This document shows positions 44,041-53,200 of a stretch of DNA of 64,000 nucleotides, piece by piece (position 1 is the first letter of the stretch; each line of letters opens with the position of its first letter). The stretch covers positions 62,001 to 126,000 of the forward strand of contig NW_019174018.1 of the NCBI RefSeq assembly GCF_001642475.1, written 5' to 3'. Origin of the DNA: Fonsecaea monophora. Its lineage: Eukaryota; Ascomycota; Eurotiomycetes; Chaetothyriales; Herpotrichiellaceae. The position numbers and the translations under genes were made by a program. The notes beneath the pieces were generated by a model. That model was not told where the DNA came from. It saw only the letters and a list, made by a program, of their open reading frames with translations, and searched no databases.

Positions 44041-46020
44041 CTAAGGGTCATTGATGTTGTCCATTCTTGCTGCATGCTTCTGAATGTTGATTGGTTGGGA
44101 TGCAATCATGTCGAGGTTTCTGTTTCTTTCGGTGTTGTCAAAATCACCCGTGTGAGGCACAGTCAGGACCATTAAGCTGACCATCCCTCGATAACAGACA
44201 TGGACAGAATATTGCACCTTCAAGACTGTTACGCCATCGCCACGTTGTTCGAGGCGGAAGCCGCAGCTTCCCAAACTCTCGAACTCAATCTGGACCTTGC
44301 CCTCGTTCTCAACCCATTGGAATTCGGTGTCCGACATGATGTCAAATTTTAGGGTTAGCGGGAAAACTGGGTTCTCGGTAACGACCGTTCTTGTCAGGGA
44401 CGATTGCTGGCGGGGGTCATCCAAGTCCGTACCCTGGAGGACCACCCACTGTGTACCATGGGTATTAACGTGGCGGAAGCTGCTCGAGGTGTGAAGACGA
44501 GTGCCAAATGTCGCCCGGGCGACCTTTTTCTGGATAATCATTTGGCTTGCAAGAGACAAGAAATTGCCTTGGGCGACCGCCGGACTCTGGTCAAGGTCTT
44601 GAACCATCACCACCGTGGTTCCTTGTTGGCGGTAACGGTTTCCGAAGGCCTCTAGGACGTAGGGGGGGCGACTTCCCCAACCAGCCAGACAAATTGTGAC
44701 AGATTGCACTCCGGGATTGTAGAGCCGAGCTTCTCGCACCTCCTCGTCCACAAGGCGAAAGATATTGTCTAGCCACATGTCGAACAGTCTGCGCAACATG
44801 AAATTTCGCAAAAAAAGACCGTCTTCCGTGAGCTTGAAGGTATCGCCATGAAGTTCTTTCGTTACCTTGAGGGCTCCGCAATGAGGCTGAATCCGAATGT
44901 CGTTCAGGTGAGTGCCGGTATCTCTCTTCTGGATTTCGAAGTCTGCCGCAAAGGCATCCAGCAGGTCGGACTCAGTTCCGGGGAATTCCGCCATATATTG
45001 GAGCAAGCCTTCTGGAACTTCCTGCCGCAAATGCTCTTTGAACAATTCATTGAGCTTGAGCGATCCATCAACAACGCTAAGTCCGAGGCTGGACCCAAGC
45101 ATAACAGTTTCGTCGTTGATGTCGCTTGGGCGGACGAAGCAGATATCAGTTGTTCCACCGCCAATATCAACAATGATGGAAGCGCGTTGGCGTTCCACCT
45201 GATCCAGTCTGTCATTTTTGCCCTCACGTTCTGTGACGAGATGAAACAATCCGGCCGATTTTCCCTCGAAAAGGATGCAGGTGTTCTTGGGATATCCAGC
45301 CTTGTTCAACAACTGTTGGTAATTCCCCATGGGAGAATCATCAAGTCCAATTGATGGAACAGAAATGGCGACGTCGACACTTTCGTGAAACAGACTCGTT
45401 ACGTCCTCCACTCCGATGCCATACGCTGCGGCACAGTGTCTCATAGTGAGATGCCAAAGGAACTCGAAGAACAAGGTGATCAAGTCCTCCATTGAGTTGA
45501 CAGCGCAGAGTCTGAACTGGCCCGTGAGAGGATCTTGTGTATACATATCACTGGTCACGGCCTCGAACTGAATCTTGCGTAGAGCATCTTGGTGGCGGGC
45601 CTTGAGAGAATTGAGCATGTTCACCGTGAGCCGATCCGATGACTTCTCAAGATAGAGAGGTAGGAGCGACAACTTCATCAACGTGATCTCAGCAAGGACG
45701 CCATGAGGACGGTCAGCATCGAGGTTCTCCCCAAACTTCAGCACCAATCTCTTGCGCCCACCACTGGCAATATCTTCATGGACAACAGCGGTCGACGGCA
45801 CTCTGTGGCGTGTCGTTTCATATGGATTGCAGACCACATTCCGGGCTACTTTGCGGGATTGCAATGGTTCCACACCGGCAACCTCGTCATAGCAAATGGA
45901 GGAAGTCGTGGTCCCAAAATCGATGGCAACTTTGAGGCGATGGGTGTCGGGCTGTATGAGGTTGCTCTGATGATTTTGGTTGAGGGGAAAGTGTTTGCGT
46001 CGGCTGATGAGGCTCTGCAT
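44041..46020 (-). CDS. HSPA12-like Hsp70/actin-fold ATPase
   Basis: Divergent Hsp70-type ATPase, 659 aa in one exon when started at the Met at 46020 (MQSLISRRKHFP). The actin-fold motifs are present in order: phosphate-1 AIDFGTTTSSICYDEV near residue 32, phosphate-2 SIIVDIGGGTTDICFV near 270, and an adenosine-type loop TICLAGWGSRPPYV near 465. The canonical substrate-binding domain of cytosolic Hsp70 and the EEVD tail are absent, which places it with the HSPA12-like proteins expanded in filamentous fungi, whose clients are mostly unknown. The reading frame stays open upstream to 46443 but passes through a 16-bp tandem repeat, so I treat that part as leader. It is divergent from the orphan SANT-like gene. 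Confidence 0.85.
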   Translation of the reverse strand: MQSLISRRKHFPLNQNHQSNLIQPDTHRLKVAIDFGTTTSSICYDEVAGVEPLQSRKVARNVVCNPYETTRHRVPSTAVVHEDIASGGRKRLVLKFGENLDADRPHGVLAEITLMKLSLLPLYLEKSSDRLTVNMLNSLKARHQDALRKIQFEAVTSDMYTQDPLTGQFRLCAVNSMEDLITLFFEFLWHLTMRHCAAAYGIGVEDVTSLFHESVDVAISVPSIGLDDSPMGNYQQLLNKAGYPKNTCILFEGKSAGLFHLVTEREGKNDRLDQVERQRASIIVDIGGGTTDICFVRPSDINDETVMLGSSLGLSVVDGSLKLNELFKEHLRQEVPEGLLQYMAEFPGTESDLLDAFAADFEIQKRDTGTHLNDIRIQPHCGALKVTKELHGDTFKLTEDGLFLRNFMLRRLFDMWLDNIFRLVDEEVREARLYNPGVQSVTICLAGWGSRPPYVLEAFGNRYRQQGTTVVMVQDLDQSPAVAQGNFLSLASQMIIQKKVARATFGTRLHTSSSFRHVNTHGTQWVVLQGTDLDDPRQQSSLTRTVVTENPVFPLTLKFDIMSDTEFQWVENEGKVQIEFESLGSCGFRLEQRGDGVTVLKVQYSVHVCYRGMVSLMVLTVPHTGDFDNTERNRNLDMIASQPINIQKHAARMDNINDP

Positions 46021-46108
46021 ATTCGATATGGAATATAGATGGGAAGAAGCAATGGTGAGATGTGAGGATCCTGGTGAGATAGAGGAAGCCCAAAGAAGGT
46101 TGAAAGGG

Positions 46109-46246
46109 TATCTGGTTGGAAGAGTATCTGGTTGGAAGAGTATCTGGTTGGAAGAGTATCTGGTTGGAAGAGTATCTGGTTGGAAGAGTATCTGGTTGGA
46201 AGAGTATCTGGTTGGAAGAGTATCTGGTTGGAAGAGTATCTGGTTG
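46109..46246 (+). repeat. 16-bp minisatellite, 8 perfect copies plus a partial
   Basis: Unit TATCTGGTTGGAAGAG repeated head-to-tail without a mismatch from 46109 to 46236, then a partial unit to 46246. It starts 89 bp upstream of the Hsp70-like start codon. The minus-strand copy has no ATG and the unit length is not a multiple of three, so copy-number change would break any frame through it. Perfect identity suggests recent expansion. Confidence 0.95.
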
Positions 46247-46763
46247 AAATGAAGAGAGAAGAACAAGAATTTATAGAGAATGAAGGCAAGGCTGTCAAGT
46301 GCCTTGTACAGGAGGCAGTAATGGCGGGTGGGAAGTGGGAAGTGAGAGACACTGACAAGTGACAATTGCAGTCTTCCACGATCTTCAAGTGAAGCCAGCA
46401 AACATGCTGTTTTGATTGAGACCAGACCTTTTGCCACTCTCAAATCACTTAATCAATCATTCTAGCAATCATTCAGTCACTGACTTCACTCAATCCGCCA
46501 GTGGATCAATTCAGACAAAGCAATCTGTCCGCTCCTGACTCACGCCATGCCCCGCTCACGGCCACTTTCTTTGTGTCGACCGCAGTTCCAGACAACCAAG
46601 ATCGAAAAATACGTCCGCATGCAGAAACCCTTTCGGTGTAACGGCCGAGACATGGTCAGATAAAGCAAGCCGCAGCCCTCCCCTTGACTGACTTCTCCCT
46701 ACGAACTTCACTTCTTTCGTCCATCTCCTCTCGTCTCGTACACCTCATCCACACATTCTCCCA

Positions 46764-46770
46764 GTATAAA
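46764..46770 (+). promoter_or_regulatory. candidate TATA box
   Basis: GTATAAAT context about 50 bp upstream of the start codon at 46818; position fits a core promoter for the SANT-like gene. Sequence match only. Confidence 0.4.
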
Positions 46771-46817
46771 TCTACATAGCACTGCCCTCTCCGCAGCTCA
46801 TCCTCGCTTCGCCCAAC

Positions 46818-48659
46818 ATGACAAAGAAGAGCGGTCCCCTGCAGTGGACTCCTGCAGCTGAAAAGCTCCTGCTGGAGTGGATAGAGCAGAATAAAGGACC
46901 GGATGGGACACTGCGACAAAATTTCGAACTCGCCCTTGACGAAATGGCCGCACATCTCCACGATCAGTTCTCCAGTACCCCTCAACTAGGCACTGTTGTC
47001 TTGAAACGCAGGATCAACGACAAATTGAGACGTATGTGGAACAAGTACAGATTGGCCAAGTATGAGACCACACCGTTCGCGGCCACCACGTTCTTCGACG
47101 AGGGTGTTGCAGCTCTGGATCATGAAAAACTTGGGCCCGGGTTTGCAGACCTCTTCTCGTCAGAGGAGCCACGAGACCTCGCTCAAAGTGCGGACAATAA
47201 TCCTTGTCCGGCAATCAACCCGGGCGAAAAGCGAAAGGCTGAGGATCCAGTGAGCTCAAGCGACCCAAACGACTGCTCGCCATCGAAACGTGCAAAGTCG
47301 ACGGATTCAGTCAGCTCCGCTAGGAGTGTGACGTCAACTTCCTCCAGTGACAGCTTGTTGCAGATCACGACGCAAGATGCTGATGAACCCGAGGCTGAAA
47401 TCCCGCTATATGCCAGTGCTGTGCTGACTCCTGAGGTCCAACCAAATACCGTCCATGGTACTGCATCTCAGGCACAGATTCAGCCAGCAAGAGACATTCC
47501 CCTTGCGGAGCCTCAAGCATACCTGGAAACTGAAGACGCTACTTCTCCGCGTCCAGCAGATGCGGCAGTCAATCGATCACCTCTACCACAGAATCCACCT
47601 GGTCATAAGATTCTTGAGGCACTGGAGTTCTGGGAAGACCATCAGCCCAGGATGGCTGAGCTCCTGTATGAGCATACCCTTTTTACATGCAGTTCAAGAA
47701 TCAAGTACATGATGGACAAAATCAGGGTATCGGCCGGTGGAGCTGCTGGGCCGTATCTCGGCAGCTTGGGGATGACTGAGCAAACGGTCCTCCTGGACCC
47801 CAGGATTATCTATCCAGTGCAACTCAAACGGCTGCTCGAGACCGTCGTCCCGACGCGTTATCGTCGTGACTTTGAGGCACTACAAAGAAGGACCAATACG
47901 GTTGACTGGGTCTCATTTAGTAGTTCACTGATCGGTGCAGCAGTCACATCATGGTGTCTGAATAGATCACCATGTTGGCAGGATTTCTTCTCTGACTCGT
48001 TGAAGCACATGTTTGAAGAGGTCCACGAAAAATGTGAGTGTGTATAGAATTCCTGACACTTTGATCGAGCGCCACTGACTTCTACAGGTCTTGCGCCAGT
48101 TGTGGCGGCCAATTTAAAAGAGAGGTTTTGGGCGAAATACGTGGACAGACACTTCCTGCCCCAAAATCAAACAAACGCTGAAAACATGGCTACCCAGATG
48201 GCTCAATATCTCGACATACTTCTACCCAAGTCGGAGAAGCACTTTCTACCGCGATATGTTACTGGTGTGTGGTGGTGTCAACCGACGGACCCTCTCACAG
48301 CCACTGATGGGGCAACCGTATCCGATTTCTTTCAAGAGCCTGTCGAGCGTGGGAGGCTCCGAGAAAACCTGACCGAGCTTTTCAAATTTGCCCTCGATTG
48401 GCGAATGGGAGAGTGCAAGAGTATCAACTCCTACTTTGATTTCCGGTTCCCATCTTTTGGAGACGCCTATTCGTTGGAGAGGAAAATACACTCCTGTGCA
48501 GGGGGGAAGGTCGAGGGCTATGTCTGTCTAGGTTTGACTCCAATCGTCAAGAGGCAGGTACGATTAAAGGTGCTAGGAGAAGTAACACCCTGGTCGGTGG
48601 TATGGCCTGCAGAAGTGATCACGGTTGGACCAGAGGTCTGGCAACCACCGACACGTTGA
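46818..48659 (+). CDS. orphan protein with Myb/SANT-like N-terminal domain
   Basis: Two exons, 46818-48033 and 48088-48659, with a 54-nt intron (GTGAGT...CTGAC...CTACAG); 595 aa. I do not recognise the family. Residues 8-80 (LQWTPAAEKLLLEWIEQ, then LRQNFELALDEMAAHL, then RRINDKLRRMWNKYRLAK) have the Trp-spaced three-helix look of Myb/SANT-like or trihelix DNA-binding domains. Residues 110-270 are Ser/Pro/Glu-rich with a basic cluster (SPSKRAKS). From 275 to the end the protein looks folded, with many Trp, Cys and Tyr (EALEFWEDHQPRMAELLYE; SWCLNRSPCWQDFF; YVTGVWWCQPTDP) and no known domain visible to me. It could be a regulator or derive from a mobile element that lost its neighbours; both are inference. 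Confidence 0.72.
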
Positions 48660-49818
48660 CAGTGTCAACAGCGGGGCGCTGGGTTACTGGGGTTGGTGAA
48701 TTCCGATTTCAATGGCGTTTGCGGTCGGGTTGATGCGCGGTGCAAGGAGGACAAGGTGGAAGTGAATGGCTGTAGGGAGTGATTCATCAAGATAAAGAGT
48801 TGTACGCAATGTAACCCGCCTGATATCACGGCCTTGCCATGTCCGCCACGTTTTCCCAGTATCTATTACTTCCTTCCTACTTACCTCCCAGTCTCCTCCA
48901 GCAAGCCTTTGTGGAGGACGGCTCCCTTCCCCGCCACCAACCCTTCTTAACAACAAAACACATATACAAGGAATTAATACCCAAAGAGCGTTTTCCCGAT
49001 TAGGAAATTCAGACCTGCGGAATCTGGGGATTTGACCCCAAAAGGGAAAGCCAAGCCACTCACTCAGCCCACTTTCTTCACGTGGTTGGTCACTTTGGTG
49101 CCACACTTAATATGTAATAAACCGTTAATAAGAAAACTCAAAAAACTTTGCCCCAGGATTTTCTCTGACCCCACGTCGCTTGGCGTATGTTGTGTTGCGC
49201 ATCCAAATTCGAGACTGATGCAGGATGGATAGATCCGGTAAGAAAGAGGGGAAGGGGAGGGGAGGCAAACAAGATAACCCCCCTCCACAAAAGCCCAGTG
49301 ACTACGTTTCATGGAATGCGTATCCAATGATAACTACCCCAGGAGTGCGGATGTACACTGCGCGCGCGCGCGCGCCCGCGTGGGCGTTGATCACGATCCA
49401 AACTATGCACGCTGACGGAAAATGCGGACGGACCAGCCACGTCGGGAATGGTTTGGCACTGGCTGCCACTGGCCATACACCACTGGATAACTTATCAAAC
49501 GCTGGTTTTGACAAAGTTCAACGATCGGTCCGTCCGAGCTGCGTGGCGCACTACACTGGTTGGACCGGGACTGGTCTGGGTCAGAGCAGACAGAACAGCA
49601 ACATGGATTACGAATTATTGTCAGGGATCCTGCATTGGTGACGGAGAACAGCACAAAAAGTTTTGAAAAAAAAAAAAGGTTGAAAAGGGGATTGCTGCGC
49701 CCTCGATCTGTTGGATGGAATGGAAGCGGTTGCCCTCTCAGCTCAAACCTCTGAGAAACTCTCCTCGCGGGATTCGACCCCCAAAAACGCTTCCTGATAC
49801 CTTTTCACATTTGTCAAT
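48660..49818. other. intergenic, contains alternating CG tract
   Basis: Spacer between two plus-strand genes. No gene recognised. A GC dinucleotide run lies at 49360-49375 and an A12 run near 49667. The last 50 bp (pyrimidine-rich, ACACTTT/CACATTTGTC) precede the flavoprotein start. Confidence 0.6.
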
Positions 49819-51321
49819 ATGCAAACAAGGGCACCTCGCAACGTCAACCTTCACCCGGACAACCACCTCCCAGATTCCCTGCAATCCGCCACGTTTGATG
49901 TCGTCGTCATCGGCTCAGGTCCCGTGGGCCGTCAACTGGCGTCCAAGACCGCCGCGGCGGGCCTCTCCTCGGTCGTCATCGAGGACGAGCTCTGGGGCGG
50001 CGAATGTCCCTACTGGGCGTGCATGCCCTCCAAGGCGATGCTGCGTCCTGGCGAGGCGATCGCCGGCGCCCGCCAGATTGGCGGTGCCAAGCAGCTGATT
50101 GCGGCTGATCGCCTCGTCGACGTCCAAGGCGTGTTCGAGCGACGGGACAAAGTCACAAACAAATGGGACGACGACTTTATCTTGAACCTGTCGTTGAAGC
50201 AGAAATGTTCCGTCGTGCGAGGCAAAGGGTCCATCGTCGGAGAGAAGAAGGTGCTGGTGAAGAATGCCAACGGCCAAGAAGCGACGTTGACCGCCATCCA
50301 CGCCGTCATCGTCGCCACAGGCTCGGAACCGGTCATCCCCACGGACATCAAGGGTATTGATCAAATCGACTATTGGACTCCAAGAGAGGCCACCGCGGCA
50401 GATACGGTACCTGAGCATTTGATTATCGTGGGTTCGGGGGTCGTTGGCTGCGAGATGGCCACAGCCTTTTCCACTTTCGGCGCCAAGGTCACCATGGTCA
50501 GTGCCACGTCTGAAGTGCTGGGTCGATATGAGCCGGAAGCCGGGAAGCGTGTTCGAGAAGCATTGACTGCTCGTAATGTCGATTTTCACTTGTCGTCGAG
50601 AGTGGCCGAAGCATGGAAGGAAAGTGACGGCAAGATTTCAGTCAAGCTGGGCTCTGGAGAAATCGTCACGGGCTCTGCTCTCCTCATAGCCACCGGCAGA
50701 AAGCCTCGTACGGACAACATAGGCCTGGAAACCATCGGCTTGAGCAGTGCCCTGGCTGTTGATCAGAGCATGTGTGTTTCTTCCGTAGAAGGTAATTGGT
50801 TATTTGCAATTGGAGACGCAAACGGTCGGGCTCCATTGACACACATGGGTACTTATCAAGGCCGGATTGCCGCGGCGACCATCATTGCCCGAGCTGGAGG
50901 AGTCCACATCCATGAGCCCGAGGCCTGGAGCGAATTCGCCGCAACATCAGATGAGGTTGCCATTTCGCAAGTCGTCGTGACGGACCCGAACGTCGCCACG
51001 GTTGGTCTGACTTTGGCGGAAGCCTTGAAGAGGGGCATCAAGGCCGTGGAAGTTGCCGTGCCGTTTGATTTCCCCGGTGCCTGGGTCTATGCTGAATTCG
51101 ACTATGACGGCTGGGCCCAATGGGTGGTGGATTCGGAGAGGAACGTGCTTGTCGGAGCGACGTTTGTCGGCAGAGAAGCGGGCGACCTCCTTCACGGGAG
51201 CACCGTTGCAATTGTCGGCCAAGTTCCTCTTGACCGTTTGAAGCATGCTGTTGCCAGCTTTCCCACCAGAAGTGAAATATATGGGTCGTTGTTGGAAAAG
51301 TGGTACCAGCTACGAAGGTAA
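49819..51321 (+). CDS. class I pyridine nucleotide-disulfide oxidoreductase (flavoprotein) of bacterial type
   Basis: FAD/NAD(P)H-dependent oxidoreductase, single exon, 500 aa. FAD-binding VVVIGSGPVGRQLA lies at residues 28-41, a redox-active CxxxxC pair in GGECPYWACMPSK (Cys63, Cys68), ATGSEPVIP, a second nucleotide-binding motif LIIVGSGVVGCEMA, and the late FAD motif WLFAIGDANG. The active-site form GECPYWACMPSK is characteristic of bacterial, especially actinobacterial, relatives rather than the GGTCLNVGCIPSK of lipoamide dehydrogenase. At the C-terminus the usual His-Pro-Thr-x-x-Glu is FPTRSE (residues 481-486), so the base His of lipoamide dehydrogenase and glutathione reductase is missing, and there is no C-terminal Cys pair as in mercuric reductase. 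The substrate is therefore unknown; a quinone or small disulfide is possible. Confidence 0.88.
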   Translation: MQTRAPRNVNLHPDNHLPDSLQSATFDVVVIGSGPVGRQLASKTAAAGLSSVVIEDELWGGECPYWACMPSKAMLRPGEAIAGARQIGGAKQLIAADRLVDVQGVFERRDKVTNKWDDDFILNLSLKQKCSVVRGKGSIVGEKKVLVKNANGQEATLTAIHAVIVATGSEPVIPTDIKGIDQIDYWTPREATAADTVPEHLIIVGSGVVGCEMATAFSTFGAKVTMVSATSEVLGRYEPEAGKRVREALTARNVDFHLSSRVAEAWKESDGKISVKLGSGEIVTGSALLIATGRKPRTDNIGLETIGLSSALAVDQSMCVSSVEGNWLFAIGDANGRAPLTHMGTYQGRIAAATIIARAGGVHIHEPEAWSEFAATSDEVAISQVVVTDPNVATVGLTLAEALKRGIKAVEVAVPFDFPGAWVYAEFDYDGWAQWVVDSERNVLVGATFVGREAGDLLHGSTVAIVGQVPLDRLKHAVASFPTRSEIYGSLLEKWYQLRR

Positions 51322-51737
51322 AATCCACAAGGGCAGTTGGCCAGAGAATGAGAGATTGAATAATGGATTGTCTCCCTCCTTTTCTACTTGTGTATCTCGG
51401 GCGGTCGCGTTGCACCTCTCAGCTAAAGGCAAAGATCGACAGCTCAACACTCTCCAACCATATAAGGGCCTCTGAGAGTGGGAAGTGACACGTAAGAGTC
51501 CTGATACTTGACAGAGTTCTCTAAGTTGCTTGGTATCGCAGAACTCAAGTCGAACGAGAGTAAAGAGAACGTACAGGTGAAATGTGCTTGATCATTTACC
51601 ATCACGGATCCCCGTCTTCATGACAACTGCCTAAGACGACAGACTCGAGCAGGATCAACTTCAACTTCGTATCACCGACCTAACGTCAACGTACTGCAAG
51701 TAAAATGGTAGAAGAATAGATAGTCCAAACGCCGTAG
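51322..51737. other. intergenic spacer
   Basis: Between the flavoprotein gene and the metalloprotease-like gene. No feature recognised; the true 5' exon of the metalloprotease gene could lie in the right part. Confidence 0.5.
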
Positions 51738-52922
51738 ATGTCGTCGAACGCGCTGTGTGATTGCTGCATAATGTCCGAGCTCTGGTCGTCGAAGTTCTTG
51801 CCCATCGTTCTCCATCAATTAGCTCATAACAAAGCCATAATATGGAAGCTGACTGTTATTTTCATCAGTTGCTTGTGTCTCGTGCGGAATGGCAGGATAT
51901 GTGCCGCTAATATACCAAAGTTCAGTGCTGTTAAAGGCGTCTCCCACGATCGGCAGATTCAACGGGTGGCGCAGGCTTTCGAAGATGCAGTGCTGTTGGC
52001 AAGAGTGGCTACGGCAACATTTAATCCGTGCGAGGAAATCTTCCTTCGCTACTTTCAGCCCCTGGAAGCGACATTCGTCAAACAGGTCTTCCAGATAATT
52101 GCAAACATGCCCCTCAACCAGGAGCTAGACGGCAAAAATGTGATTGAAGTGCTCTCGAGCTCCTCGATGGCTGAAGAACCACAGCCAAAATTCGATCAGT
52201 TGGAAATTGCATTCGGGAGCCATCCCGCTCTTCCAGAAAACAAGCAAGTGTCCCAAAAGGTGAAGGGGGAACCACCGCCGCGTTTGCCTTCATAGATCCT
52301 CGCGTCCTTGGTGATATTGCACTCGTGTCCATGTGCGACGAAGCTTTTGAGTATCCGTCACCCGAGGAAGTAGCGAATCCTCCAAGTTCAGTCAAAGCCC
52401 CAGAAGGCAACCCTGAGCCAGGCTACACTTGCGACGGCCTCGGTGATGACGACAGTGATTGGATGACCTCTCCAGGTGGCATTCTTTTGCACGAGCTCCT
52501 GCATTGGACCTTTCTCTTGGACGATATTACCGGGTTTTCGGATATAATTGATGAGAACGACGACGAGTTCCCACAAATAGTTGACTTTTGTGAGTGATTG
52601 TGTGAATATCACCCCCATATACACCTCGAGGCGATCGACACTTGACTAGACTGACATGATCATTCTTGACGTTGCTAATGTGGTCGATTCAGGGGGACCC
52701 GACCCACCCGATGGATATGGACCATTTCATGCAATGCAGCTCAGAAGTCAGGGCGCGTACGTTGCCATACAGAATGCCGACACGTATCGCTGCTATGCTC
52801 AGTCCAAATACTGGACTTGGAAGTGTGGAAAGTCGTTTGGACGGGCGCAGAGTGACGAAGATAATACTAGGAGAACTGGTATCCGGATCATTCGTGGTGA
52901 TCTCGAAACAGGAGAAGAGTGA
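51738..52922 (+). CDS. secreted zincin-type metalloprotease, frame not closed (possible pseudogene)
   Basis: Pieces of a fungal extracellular zinc peptidase resembling the deuterolysin/peptidyl-Lys group. The first piece (frame of 51738-52295) holds a hydrophobic segment WKLTVIFISCLCLV that may be a signal peptide, then a helical propeptide-like region with FLRYFQPLEATFVKQVFQIIANMPL. The second piece (about 52240-52589) is in another frame and contains GGILLHELLHWTFL, an HExxH zinc site. A 103-nt intron (52590-52692) joins it in phase to the last exon, 52693-52922, whose YGPFHAMQLRSQGAYVAIQNADTYRCYAQSKYW is the typical C-terminal helix of these proteins. I could not find a canonical intron linking the first two pieces, so a frameshift between 52200 and 52275 or a mis-modelled exon is likely. 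The start codon is uncertain. Confidence 0.6.
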
Positions 52923-53200
52923 AGTCTGGGGACGTGACCAGTGAGAAGCATCTTGAGGGTTTTGGAGATTTTCATGTCACCCATTAGTTAATTGAATAGG
53001 CCTAGGGTAATGCACATCACGGATCTTGGATACTGATGGTTGTGGAAATATCATTCTGGAGCTGAAGACGCAGACGTGGTGAGAGAGTCGTCGCTAAAGG
53101 CAGCATGGGGATATTTTCATATTTAGCATAGACTCCTCGTGCCTGGAAAAGCAGCGAGTTATTGATTTACTTCTGGTCTTTGGCTAAACACCCTCTGAAT

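Larger units (their letters stand above)
46021..46817. promoter_or_regulatory. shared divergent region of the Hsp70-like and SANT-like genes
   Basis: About 800 bp between start codons. A minus-strand TATAAAT lies at 46276-46270 upstream of the 16-bp minisatellite, which would place the repeat in the Hsp70-like gene's transcribed leader. A plus-strand TATAAAT lies about 50 bp before the SANT-like start. The middle (46440-46500) is rich in TCAATCATTC-type short repeats. Confidence 0.5.

Noticed and set aside
46021..46443. N-terminal extension of the Hsp70-like protein through the minisatellite
   Set aside because: Repeat unit of 16 bp would shift frame with each copy change, and the peptide has no family match; the Met at 46020 precedes the conserved region suitably.
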